A stretch of DNA of 64,000 bases from assembly GCA_021234155.1 (NCBI GenBank), contig JAJEKV010000102.1, positions 2,476,456-2,540,455 of the forward strand. Reading direction: 5' to 3'. The DNA is from Isoetes taiwanensis. Lineage: Eukaryota; Streptophyta; Lycopodiopsida; Isoetales; Isoetaceae. The translations under genes and the position numbers were made by a program. The first letter of the stretch is position 1, and each line of letters begins with the position of its first letter. Below, one piece after another: positions 1 through 10,406 of the stretch. Below the pieces are notes generated by a model. That model ran no database searches. It saw only the letters and a program-made list of their open reading frames with translations, and had not been told where the DNA came from.

Positions 1-227
1 AACTTGTTTTGCAGCAACCACTGGAGCCTGTTTATATTGGTATCCAACGAAGAGGCAAGCAGGAGGCTTCAAACCCCGCCACAATGGTCTTGTCATCCGG
101 ATTCAATGGCTCCCATGCACCCAATTTAAGATCTTTGCGACCTTGTAAGATGAATTTCTGACTTTTCCTATCGAATTTGCCTTCCCCGATTGCTATGTTT
201 GTGTGTGCTTTTTCATAGCGAGACATT

Positions 228-580
228 ATGAAGAGATGGAATTTTGAATCCTCAAGCCTTCACAATGCCCCCTGTGTCCCCTTGAATGTGTCCCAGCAAG
301 AGAACACCCAGGATTGTGGGATATACACAATTTGTTTTGTGAAGAGGTTCTTGCTGGACATTTGCAACTCGAAAGATCATTCTGTGAGTGTTATGTATGC
401 AATTTCTACTTAATTTCGTGATGTTTCATTCTAAACTTCTTGCGCTGCTTGCAGGTCATTGACACATCCAAATGGTTTGGGCGGAGGGAAATCGACATGA
501 CAAGGTCGACATTTGCTGTCATGCTACAGAAGTTATCATTTGCGTCCGAAGAAAGGAAAAGCACATTTCATCTACCCTAG
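228..580 (+). CDS. Ulp1/SENP-like (C48) cysteine protease, C-terminal exons
   Basis: Ulp1-type proteases cleave SUMO or related modifiers, and plant transposons often carry copies. The first exon (to 383) contains PLNVSQQENTQDCGIYTICF. This matches the family block around the oxyanion Gln and the catalytic Cys of the DCG motif (codons at 312-320). A 71-bp intron (384-454, GTGAGT..TGCAG) keeps phase and leads to a second exon, 455-580, which ends VMLQKLSFASEERKSTFHLP and a stop. The catalytic His and Asp blocks should lie upstream. I cannot find them in 1-227, so the gene is partial or begins outside the window. The start at 228 is only the first ATG of the open stretch and is probably not the true start. 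The palindrome array 200 bp downstream and the MULE beyond it suggest a transposon-carried protease. A host SUMO protease fragment is the alternative. Confidence 0.65.
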
Positions 581-792
581 GGAGATTGGACCGAGGAGGG
601 TGGCTTGGTTACCCGTCTGAGGAAAAATGGCCCATGACTTCAACCTTGCTATTGAACAAAGAACGAAAATTCCCAGCTTTGCTGGTTCTAATTCCCATAC
701 CACTGTATATGATCTGATGAAGTTTTTTGAATTTGAAATTGAAAGATTTTGGAGCGGGAACTTTTTTGAATTTGAATTTGAGTTGGCTGCTC

Positions 793-1022
793 CATTCCTC
801 TCCGCGGAATCACATCACGGTGATTCCATTCCGTGGAATCACCGTGACGTGATTCAACTCCGTGGAATCACCCCCACGGTGATTCCAAACCGTGGAATCA
901 CAGCACCATGGTGAGTCCATTCCGTAGAATCACACTTTCATGATTCAACTCCGTGGAATTACTCTTACGTTATTCCATACCGTGGAATCACACTTTCGTT
1001 ATTCCTTTCCGTGGAATCACAA
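793..1022. repeat. Tandem imperfect palindromes, GATTCC..GGAATC type, block 1
   Basis: About seven units follow each other at a period of roughly 35-40 bp. Each unit has a GTGATTCC half, a 4-6 base centre such as ATTC or AACT, and a CGTGGAATCAC half, so each could fold into a hairpin. Variants (TTATTCC, GATTCAAC) mainly affect the left half. The same unit recurs at 3785-3985 and 7478-8420. Confidence 0.8.
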
Positions 1023-1030
1023 GTCGGTGA

Positions 1031-2190
1031 CGTGGAGCGACGTACGTAATAAATACCAGGCCGCCGTAGGATTTGTGCCACACTGAGCTGACGCGACGTT
1101 CACGAATGCCAGAGTGCCACGTTGGCCCTGGCTAATCGGCCGATTTTTAAGTACTTCAATCGCTGCATGGATTAGTGTCAAACCCGGAATAGCGGCGACG
1201 TCGGACGATATGCAGGTGCCACGTTGGCCCCTAGATTGAATTTAGCCTAGTCGGTGATTCGGCCGGGGAATTTCTCGAGCCAGACGGACAAGCTCGGGCG
1301 CTTCAATTCAATCATATGTTTTGGTTTTGGTGCTTAGCTCCGGCTTCAGCGCTTCGATCCGATTGTTAGAAGCGCCATATCCTTGCGATAGTTCCCTGGT
1401 TTCACGTGGTTTGTAAGGAATTTCTGCTTCTTTCCCGTGGTTCGGTAAGGAATTTCTTTGTTCGCTCTTAGCTGCTCTAACATCGATTCTTGGGCTTATA
1501 GGAATGGCTATGGACTCCCACCAATTGTTATAGAGGGCGGGTTTCTCATGATTGATCTTCGTTTCTTGGATAATTTCCACGGTGCAGTTTCGAGAGCCCT
1601 GGGATCGCTTCGGCGGCTAGCAAGAGGTCCCGGTTTCCGCCATACCGAGGCAGAGGGTCAGCATTGCGATGAGGGTGCCTTTGAGGAAATCCAATGGCTC
1701 GAAAATTGAGTTAAAGTTTCTAGGGTTCCAGAATTCCGTCACGAAGAATGTGATGGTGATTGGGCCAAGAATTTGTTTGCATTTCTTCATTCAACCGTAA
1801 GCCGCGACCGCATGGATGTTCCAAGGACGCCGTTTGAGTTCGATGAACCGTAGATGACGACCGTGTTTCCCGGTTCGCAAAGACCCATCCACCGCCGAAT
1901 CTAATCGACCAAATAAAGGTCGACCATCCGCGCCTCTTGCTTCACGATTTTTTCTTTGGATGTAACTAATTGCATGTTTGATCCGGAGGAAGCGCCCCAA
2001 TAATATCCACCGTTAGTCATTGATAATCGAATGAAGCGGACAACTGCTGCCTTTTGGCGCTTCCTTTGAGCATCCATACATGTCCGAGATTCACCGTCTA
2101 CAAAACCCCGGTGTTTCTTTTTTATGGTTGAACCCTCGTTAAATCACTGTTTTTTTTTTTTGTCGACGCCGAGATTATGGCTTCTTTTTG
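1031..2190. other. GC-richer stretch without a recognised gene
   Basis: This stretch is richer in CG dinucleotides than its surroundings. It has a short repeat (GTGCCACGTTGGCCC at about 1117 and 1218) and an 83-codon open frame on + (1458-1709) that I cannot relate to any family. It could be a promoter or 5' exon of an element or of an unrecognised gene. No domain, splice chain or start context supports a gene call. Confidence 0.3.
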
Positions 2191-2830
2191 TGATTCCATA
2201 CGCAGGATTAAACGTGATTCCATACGCAGTATAAACGTGATATACATGGGAGTATTTATACTTCAAGTATTATACATAGAGTATTGTCCCGCGATGCTTC
2301 AAGTATACCTCACATAGTATTAATATATTAAAGTTTTTTAAATGTAGTATTTATACTTGTGGTATTTGCCCCACATGGTATTTATAATGCTTAGTATTTT
2401 ATATAGATAGTATTCAAATGTATACCCTTTGGCATTTATACACGCAGTATTTATACTTTTACTGTGATTTTCTACACATGGTATTTGTGCACGCAGTATT
2501 TATAATTACCCGTTTTTTACATGGTATTTTGTACACGTATTTATACTCACCTTATTTTCTACACATGGTATTTATACGTTTAGTATTTTATACAGATAGT
2601 ATTCAAACCTATAGTAATTTGCAGATTTATACACAGAGTATTTCTACACATGGTATTTATACACAGTATTTATACTTACGGTATTTTCTACACATGGTAT
2701 TTATACGTTTAGTATTTTATACAGATAGTATTCAAACCTATAGTAATTTGCAGACTGTGTGTTTGTACTCATAGTATGTATACGTATAGTATTTTGCAGA
2801 GTATTTATACGTCGAGTTTTTATTTACCAC
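2190..2830. repeat. Tandem GTAT..ATAC repeats, block 1
   Basis: Two degenerate GATTCCATACGC units (2191-2222) are followed by dozens of short AT-rich units centred on AGTATTTATAC, ACACATGGTATTT and TTTTGTACAC. The core is itself a weak palindrome (GTAT-tt-ATAC). A longer unit of about 125 bp, containing ACAGATAGTATTCAAACCTATAG, appears twice near 2590-2640 and 2710-2755. The 118-codon open frame at 2418-2774 only translates the repeat. Confidence 0.8.
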
Positions 2831-3780
2831 CATTCACACAAATACTGTCATAACAGGGTATCTATACACATCTTCATTGAGTATTCATCTTCAACCTTAG
2901 ATTCTGTACATTGAGTGTCTATGCAAAACATATCATATCAGAAACTCATATTGTGCAAAACTCATCAAAAATTACAATATGTACATTCACAATATGCATA
3001 GAATTTGAAGCCAACTGAAGAGATTGCACATCAATTAACTTAAATCTGTATTTTGACAAGAAGGCGTGCAGCAAGGTAGCTACCAGGAGATCAAAAATCA
3101 ACAGAACTGTCTGAACAGAAACCAAAAAAAGGACGGTCCTCCATCATTGATAGTCGCGAGCTATGCACTATAACTGGGGCGGGCTCGTTTTTTCTGCGTA
3201 GTTCATGCAGCAGCAATAAAGAACATTAGTTGCAGCACAATACGTAACATCAAATGAACGGCGGTATATGAACTCACACCTTGTTGGTAGACCCGGTCCC
3301 TCCCAAAAACTTGTCTCCCTCGCAAATAGGAACCGAAAGCAAACTCACCGGCCATCCGCTCATCCTTGCACTCCACCTTCAATCGGCTTTGAACCAGTGA
3401 TTCTTCCTTCCGGCAATTCCGCGGACGTAGGCAAACAGATTCTTTGCCCGTCTTCATTAAGCCGCCCGCGGCCGTGGATGTGTGTGAAACGTTGGAAACC
3501 TTCACAGAATCTTGATGCATCTACAACCCCGCCCCGGCGTATGGGCGATAGGAATGGGCTGACATCTACCAATGTCGGACCCTCTCGAGGCACTCTCCGC
3601 ATTATCGAGCCGCAATCTTTGAGGGCCTCCGGAAAACCGAGGTCCACCACTAGGACCCAGCCCGAGTATGGCTACCGGGGGCAATGGGCCATAACTGAGC
3701 AGACGGAGATCAAGCGCCAACGGAGCGCCTTCCCAGGAATTATGAGTGAATACTAAGAGGATGGTGCTGGTCCGATGCCC
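2831..3780. other. Spacer with uncertain overlapping open frames
   Basis: After an AT-rich part, 3268-3756 (+) holds an open frame of 162 codons. Antisense frames at 3360-3650 and 3502-3948 are also open. None shows a motif I know. The antisense 96-codon frame has a protein-like composition (for example LPTSAELPEGRITGSKPI), so it may be a decayed exon. I cannot choose between strands, and coding is not established. Confidence 0.25.
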
Positions 3781-3784
3781 AAGG

Positions 3785-3985
3785 TTGATTCGTGGGGTGG
3801 AATCACCACCGCGGATTCTTGGACCGGTGGAATCACCACATTTGCGTACGCCGGCCAGCCGTCCTTCATAATGGCGAATAACCGACTTGACATCGACTTG
3901 AAGGAGCATCGTTACTGTGCGGCATGCAATGATGGCGGCGTTTCCCATCGATGGGAATCACCAATGGGTGATTCCAACCACGCTT
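3785..3985. repeat. GATTCC..GGAATC palindromes, block 2
   Basis: Units include GATTCGTGGGGTGGAATCACC at 3787-3807, a second near 3813-3838, and a final one near 3955-3975 where GGGAATCACC faces GGGTGATTCC. The units are less regular than in block 1 and are separated by about 110 bp of other sequence. The block lies immediately before the second GTAT array, the same order as at 2190. Confidence 0.65.
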
Positions 3986-4020
3986 GACGACAGTTTAGGG
4001 ATTCATTTCGACCATTGGAC

Positions 4021-4570
4021 AGACGTGTAGTTTTACAAAATAGAGTTCTTATACATAGAGTATTAATACATTGTGTATTTGTACACATTGTGTATTAATA
4101 CATTGAGTATTTGTACACCGAGTATTTATACTTATAGTATTTTGTACGCATGGTATTTATACGAGTAGTTTTAAAAAATAGAGTACTTATACATAGAGTA
4201 TTAATACATTGTGTATTAGTACATAGAGTATTTATACTTATAGTATTTTGTACATTGGACAGACGTGTAGTTTTACAAAATAGTGTTCTTATACATAGAG
4301 TATTAATACATTGTGTATTTGTACACAGAGTATTTATATTTATAGTATTTTGTACACATGGTATTTATACGAGTAGTTTTACAAATTACAGTACTTATAC
4401 ATAGAGTATTAATACATTGTGTATTTGTACACCGAGTATTTATACTTATAGTATTTTGTACGCATGATATTTATACGAGTAGTTTTACAAAATAGAGTAC
4501 TTATACATAGAGTATTAATACATTGTGTACTTGTACACAGAGTATTTATACTTATAGTATTTTGTGCATA
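4021..4570. repeat. GTAT..ATAC tandem array, block 2, with higher-order units
   Basis: Short GTATT-AATAC and GTATTTATAC palindromes are grouped into longer units that begin at GTAGTTTTACAAAATAGAG. These start near 4028, 4165, 4268, 4373 and 4480, so the spacing is 103-137 bp. Units also share ATTGGACAGACGTG, ATACATAGAGTATTAATACA and TTATAGTATTTTGTAC. The array ends about 60 bp from the MULE stop codon. Confidence 0.8.
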
Positions 4571-4632
4571 TGCTAAACTCATCAAATTAAAAACCATAGT
4601 ATTTGTGCAAAACTCAAGATATTACAAACCAT

Positions 4633-7227
4633 CTAAGCAAGGCTCTCCATCTCAACTTCCTTCCAACTCCGTTTCTTGTCCTTTGGCCCCCTCTTCCCTA
4701 TTTCCAAGAGTGGCTTCATCCTTGCAAGGCTCGTTCCATATGCCTCCTCTTCCTCCAGCACTGACAAAGACGATATAGTTGTAGTAATGCTGGTCCATCC
4801 TCTTAGGCCCATCCTCTCAAGCCTGGTGTCGACTTGTCTCATCATCATCAGCCTCTGGGCTATGAGGGAGGAGGTCATGGAGGCCCGGGCCCCATAACCC
4901 TTGCAACACACGATTCTAGTGAGGCCCTAGCTTCCTCTACGGTCAACCCAACTTTCTTCATAGGGAGAATGTCATCCTCTAGACTAACTATCTCTTCAAG
5001 TGAATCTCCAGGGGGGACCCCAGGTGTACAAGGGCGCAAGTGCTCCATGCCACCACTTGCATTTCCATAATCGGAACCTAGAACCTTCAAGATGTCCTGC
5101 TCTCTGTAACTGTCCATTAGTTGGATAACCTTAACTTGGTGTTTGCAGAGGTTACCTTTGGCACCCCATGGGCAATCACAACTTCGCCCAATTCCCCGTG
5201 TGCCCCACTCACAAAGTACGGTTGGCGGTTGAGATCAAGAGTCACGGACATATGCCTGCGCCTCCTTCGAGGTCTACAAAGGTGACCGTGATCATCCCAA
5301 TGCCTAGCCCCTCGAATAGCCCGATTCTATAATTTTCTATTGTGATGTGTTTATGACAAAACCAAATCTTTCATCCCCCGTGTGCTTGTAAATGAAACAA
5401 CGTGGTGTGTTAGTGCACACGTAAGTATACAAAACACGTTATCTTTTGCATTACCTTGAGTATGTTGTATGTGCCTCAACTTCATTGACAAGCATATGTA
5501 GTAGCTGATCCATCCTCCCGCCCTTCGGGCGAGATTTGGAGATGCCCAGCGCATCTTTAGTATCTTGTGCCAACCCTCTATTGCAAAGATTGGTTTTGGT
5601 TTGAATGGGGAACATTCTTGTGGCCAACACCCATTCACATATATTCTTGAGTCCACTCCGACTCATGTAGGAGGCCAACGGGATCTTTGAGGATACTTTC
5701 CTTTTCGTGGTTTCCAACTTTCTCAAAGCTTCTACTTTAATGACCTCATTGTAATCCTCTCCATATTCATTGTTTTACTGGGGGGACACTTGATTCCATA
5801 CATGATCTCACCCAATTCCTTAAACATTTGGTTCCTTATCTCCTTGTTCTTCACGTTCTTGACTAACCACTTCAACCAGTCTCTTCTCACATGCGGATGC
5901 AAAGGTTCAAAGCGCCCGCCCGTGGTAAACCTGAAGTGTAGAGATGCCACATGCTCATAGAGTGTGCAAAATGAACCACTTAAAATTGCTCATAGTGGAA
6001 ACATTGTTACCTTTTTAATTGCATGTATTTCGGCATCACAAGAATCGGTGATAAAGCATGAGGGCTTCCAGGTTGAGTCATGGCGTTCAACCCACACTTT
6101 CATGGCTTCTAGCCATCTTGCAATTGCATCTTTCTTCTGGGAGTTCGTGATAATCCAAGCCAAAGGCATCCCATTGAAGTACTCATCGAATCCAATGATA
6201 GTGAAGAGGTAGTACCTTTAATGTAAAGTAGCAACACAACTTAAGAATGTTAGCAAGGAAGCTAAAGTCTTATATGACCATTGAAATGCAAGAGGTGCAA
6301 CCCTACCTCATCCCGTTCGTCTTGTAGGTGGAGTCAAGACACAATGCCCCATCCTTTCCAAATCTCAACAAGGCTCCTCTTTGGGTGGGAGTCATAACCC
6401 CCAATTGGAAGATGTCACCTTGCTCATAATGGAATACACTGTCAAGGTGTTGTTGCACCCACATATGAGTGCTTGTAGCTTCATCTTCATGCAACTTCCA
6501 AACATTTCGGGTCACTTCCTTTTCAATGTTGTAGATTTCATGCATCTTTAACATGTCATCTCTCGAAAAGCCCTCCAAACCAAGTAGTTCCTTCTTCAAG
6601 CTCACTCTTTCTTGGTGGATATTCATCACCATTCTAGGTGCAATGTAATGCAATAGCTTTTGTTTGATCCATTCTCTTTTTCATCCGCGAAGCCACCTGA
6701 GCCACTTTATACCTCAACCCTTTCTCGCCAGCTAAAAGCTTTTACCGTGGCAAATTTGACCTTGCTTTGGTTCACATGATCCCATTTGTGGTAGGTAATT
6801 TGAGTGGTTTCCTAAGAAGGTAGAGTTGTCTCAAAGTGAAATGACATTGGCATCCCCTTCTAACACTCTCCCCCCTTTGAACCCTCCTCCTCCTTTGCCC
6901 CTGGAGGAGGAGGTCGATCTTCCACAACATGGGTGTTCCTGCAATTGTCTTGGGGCCCAAAACTACACCAAGACTGCTTCCACCATTGAGGATGAATCAG
7001 CCATGCTTTATTTTCCATGTGTAATCTACAAAACTAAAGAACTTGCATACCTTTTTAGAGAAAGATATGTCCGCTTTACTGGTTTTTGATAGCCCCTTAT
7101 TCATTTGAGAGCTTCTTATATAGAAGTTGCGGGGTGCATCCCCATTTTTTGCTCCCCAAAGAATGAAATCCGGGACTCGTGGAGGTGGGAATATAGGAAA
7201 CCCACACCAATTGAGTGCCTCCTCCAT
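4633..7227 (-). pseudogene. Mutator-like (MULE) transposase gene, decayed
   Basis: MULE transposases cut and paste DNA with a DDE nuclease core. Read on -, the order is: an uncertain N-terminal exon (7227 to about 7047); a KGCQCHF-like stretch (about 6870-6810); THYHKWDHVN-like sequence (about 6800); then an open exon 6690-6303 ending in LDSTYKTNGMR, the first Asp block. An intron (about 6225-6308) follows, then YYLFTIIGFDE, NGMPLAWIITNSQ and FITDSCDAEIHAIKK, the second Asp block. Next come WLVKNVKNKE and AIEGWHKILK (about 5625-5560). A SWIM finger CDCPWGAKGNLCKHQVKV lies at about 5190-5140, and a basic C-terminus RGPKDKKRSWKEVEMESLA ends at 4633. At least three frameshifts break the chain (near 6700, 5560 and 4890), so it cannot make an active enzyme as written. 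Terminal inverted repeats were not identified. Confidence 0.85.
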
Positions 7228-7477
7228 CCGTCATCGGGACCCCGGTGCTCTAGAACCGTCCCGGTATTGCCGACCGTGGGTCAAAATGCCCTTCGGCAGG
7301 GTTTGTTTGCCAAATCTCTGCTTGCACCTGCCACAAGAAGCGTAATTAGAGCTTAGCCACAACAAAGAGATGGAACTGGAAAGTGTTCCACGCACTTGCC
7401 TCCTCAATCTTCTCTTCGAGGTCCATGACAAGCTCCGCTGAGGACTCCTGCTCGCTGTGATCGAGGAGTTCCACGCA

Positions 7478-8420
7478 GGTGATTCCATCCGGTGGAATCG
7501 GCACACTTACGTCCGCAGGACGGACGAACTCACGACGCCACAATGTCCGGCCAACCGGTTTTAAAGAACGGGCCGGGATGCATCCACCGCCGCCTCCCGC
7601 AATCACCGTGGTTTCAATCACCGATCGAATCACTGGGAGTGATTCTATCCCGCGAATCACCGAGTGATTCCATCCGCGAATCACGGAGGGTTGATTCCAT
7701 CCGGCAGAATCGTTCCGGCATGATTCAATTCGACGGAATCACTAAACTGTGATTTTGTCTCACGGAATAGCGCTGTTGTGATACCGTCGGGCGGAATGAA
7801 GTCGTCGCGATTCCATCTCGAAGAATCGCTAGCTTGTGATTCCATCTCAAGAATCGCCAGCCAGATTCCATCTCAAGAATCGCCGGGCAGTTGTGATTCC
7901 ACGGGGCTGAATCCATGGTCGTGATTCCATCCGTGAATGGCAATGATGTTGTGATTCTATCTGGCGGAATATATTCGTCGTGATTCCGTCTCGAAGAATC
8001 GGACATTTGTGATTCCACAGGAATGAATCGCGTGGTCGTTATTCCATCCGGTGGAATAGTCACGTTGTGATTCCACCTGGCGGGATACGTAAGTTGTGAT
8101 TCCATCTCACTAATCGTGACACTTTCGAGATTCCATCCGGCGGAATAGCATGGTTGTGATTCCATCTGGCGGAATAATCACGTCCTTCGTGATACCTTTC
8201 GGAGGAATACATTTGCGTGGTGATTCCGCCTCGCGGGAATAACTTCGGGAGATTCCGCCGCAAAGGAGAATACTTTGGATACCACCTAAGGTATATATCC
8301 CTTGAAAGCGACCCGCCGTGCACGGAAACGGGGCTTTGGGTGCGGATAACGGGGTTGCGGCCCTGGTGATTCTCACAGCAAGGAATATTTTGGCGAAGGA
8401 ATCACAATAACCGGGTAAAA
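7478..8420. repeat. GATTCC..GGAATC palindrome array, block 3 (about 24 units)
   Basis: About 24 units run from GATTCCATCCGGTGGAATC (7481) to near 8290 at a period of roughly 25-40 bp. The right half varies (CGGAATAG, AGAATCG, GGGATAC), while GTGATTCCATC stays constant. The antisense open frames here (7725-8165, 8060-8433) are translations of the repeat (repeating WNH, PPDGIT) and are not genes. The array begins about 250 bp upstream of the MULE 5' end. Confidence 0.85.
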
Positions 8421-8970
8421 TATTTTGTTCCACATAAATCCATGAGGAATCTATACAAAATCTTAAGAGAATCTATAGGAGACCTATTTATCAATGCCCT
8501 TACGCATAAAGTATGTCATCATGCATTGGCACTCTCAACTTAAGAAACCTCTCCATGTACATTAAGGGCATTGCAAATGGTTTTCTAGAGTTTGAAGTCG
8601 TTCATATTCACAAGTAAGCTCACATTTTAGAGAGTTCATTTGGTTCGATAGAGCAAGCATCGCCCTAGGGTCGATCGTGAAGTCGACTGAATTTCACCAG
8701 ACGCTCAATCACCGGGTTGGCGGGGGTTTGACCACATATTGACCTATGTTCAACCAATAAGCTGACCAAACCTGGAACCAAAGCAACAGGATGCTATAGA
8801 ATAGGAATTTGCCTGGGTGGCCAGCCAACTAATTGGCCAATGGTTTTGACTAACAAAAAAAGCAAGCAAAGAGATACCAGATCACACATCACATACTTAG
8901 GTTCAATACCCAGGGGTGCATAGAGCGCCGACGGCGATGGGTTGTTTATTTGATCCTACAGATCGTATCT

Positions 8971-9174
8971 TCTTGATTGTTGCAGTCTAGGTCAAACAAT
9001 TCAGCTTCAAGTTTGTTAGAATCTGAAAGCACAGGAAACCCCTTCGCCACGTCTTTCTTAATAGTTTTTCTCCTCGATTGTTGCAACCTAGGCCAACTAA
9101 TCTAGCTTCAAGTTTGTTAGAATATGAAGGACAGAAACCCCTTTCGCCATGTCTTTCTTAATGGAGTCTTTCTC
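8971..9174. repeat. Tandem duplication, about 102 bp, two copies
   Basis: The unit begins TTGATTGTTGCAGTCTAGG / TCGATTGTTGCAACCTAGG and ends CACGTCTTTCTTAATAG / CATGTCTTTCTTAATGG. The copies differ by roughly ten substitutions and small indels, so the duplication is not recent. Confidence 0.75.
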
Positions 9175-9652
9175 AACCCAGTCAGTGCCATCCCCTGGTT
9201 AGCAGCATAGAGATCAAGTTTGAGCTTTGTTTTGGTGAGATTCTAAGATAAACACACAGAAAATATCAAGGCGAATTTCGTTTAATTCTACTCATCTGCC
9301 AAGATTGTGCGCCAGATGGCCAGGATTCCGGCCATTTTGTTGGGAGGACCAAAAAATGTTTTGTGCCCAATTTCTGGCTTAAGTTATAGCCCTCAACTCT
9401 CTTCTAGAATTAGAGCTCCTTATGGATTCTGTTTTCTTATGATAGGTAATGATGAAATGTTCCTCAGACTCAATAATATCCAAATTATGCACTCTCTTTG
9501 TCATTCATGCTTGCTTCCTTAAGCTTAATGCTTTTAATCTCAACTGCTTTTCGATCTGTAACAATCTGGAGTGCTTTGGACTGGTCCTTGAATCCATGTA
9601 AGTTTGTATGTGGAACTTGGTTCTCAAATCCACCTAAGTTTGTATTGGTGTT

Positions 9653-9756
9653 ACATTTGACTTCCCCGCACACTAACTCATTCTTTTTATATAATTGGTA
9701 GTGGCATTACATTTGTTGACTTCCCCGCACATTAGCTCATTCTTTTCATATAATTG
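9653..9756. repeat. Tandem duplication, about 45 bp, two copies
   Basis: ACATTTGACTTCCCCGCACA..TATATAATTG at 9653-9697 recurs at 9709-9756 with a three-base insertion and a few substitutions. Confidence 0.7.
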
Positions 9757-10406
9757 TGTGGCTCCATGCGATACCTTAACGATGTTAGCATCTGCCCAAT
9801 TTTTGTTGCTAGTTCATGGCTATTTCTGTTCACTCTAATGGAGTTGAGCATTTCCCGCCCCACTAAAAAGATCTATTGGCGACGGCGACTGCCGCCGCAA
9901 CAAAGGCTTGTAGCATATAAAATACATAGAACGTCACATTCTTCCCCGATTACGTTGTCCTCAAAGATTGAAGCGTAATAGGTTAACTCAATGGAAGAGT
10001 TACATTATAAAGGAGGAGAATTACTTAAGTACGTAATAAAAGATATATATAGTGATCATATATGATCATCGACCGTAGTCATAGACTAATAAAAGCACTA
10101 GAGCATAGAACATAGGCGAAATAAGAGTCGTAGGTCCTCAATTGGATCAGGGTGAGACCCGCACCATAATGTCAACTGCCACTAACCTGCAGAGGCAGAG
10201 GGTTACTAACATTAATATCTACTGATACATAAAATGTTATGGTTGAAGGGCCCATCCCTATGAATCCCTATGAAGTAAACTTGAAAATGGGATTCCTAAC
10301 ATGCCTAAGGTTTGCTTAGGTATAAAAAAGAAACGATAAGAGGTATAACGTTGTCTTTTATGTCCATCCTAGCACGCAGCACAACAACAACCGAGGCAGC
10401 TAGATG

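Larger units (their letters stand above)
8430..10400. other. No recognised gene
   Basis: AT-rich sequence with short open frames only. It contains two small tandem duplications, listed separately. I see no domain or splice chain. Confidence 0.5.

Noticed and set aside
32-226. 64-codon frame on - before the Ulp1 exons
   Set aside because: Protein-like composition, but no motif, partner exon or splice chain within the window.
3268-3756. 162-codon frame on +
   Set aside because: Antisense frames are equally open and no motif is recognisable, so it is kept only as an uncertain stretch.
793-8420. CRISPR-like array
   Set aside because: Units are palindromic but variable, spacers are short and partly repeated, there are no cas genes, and the context is a plant transposon.
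7725-8433. Antisense frames of 87-146 codons with repeating WNH and PPDGIT
   Set aside because: They only translate the palindrome array.
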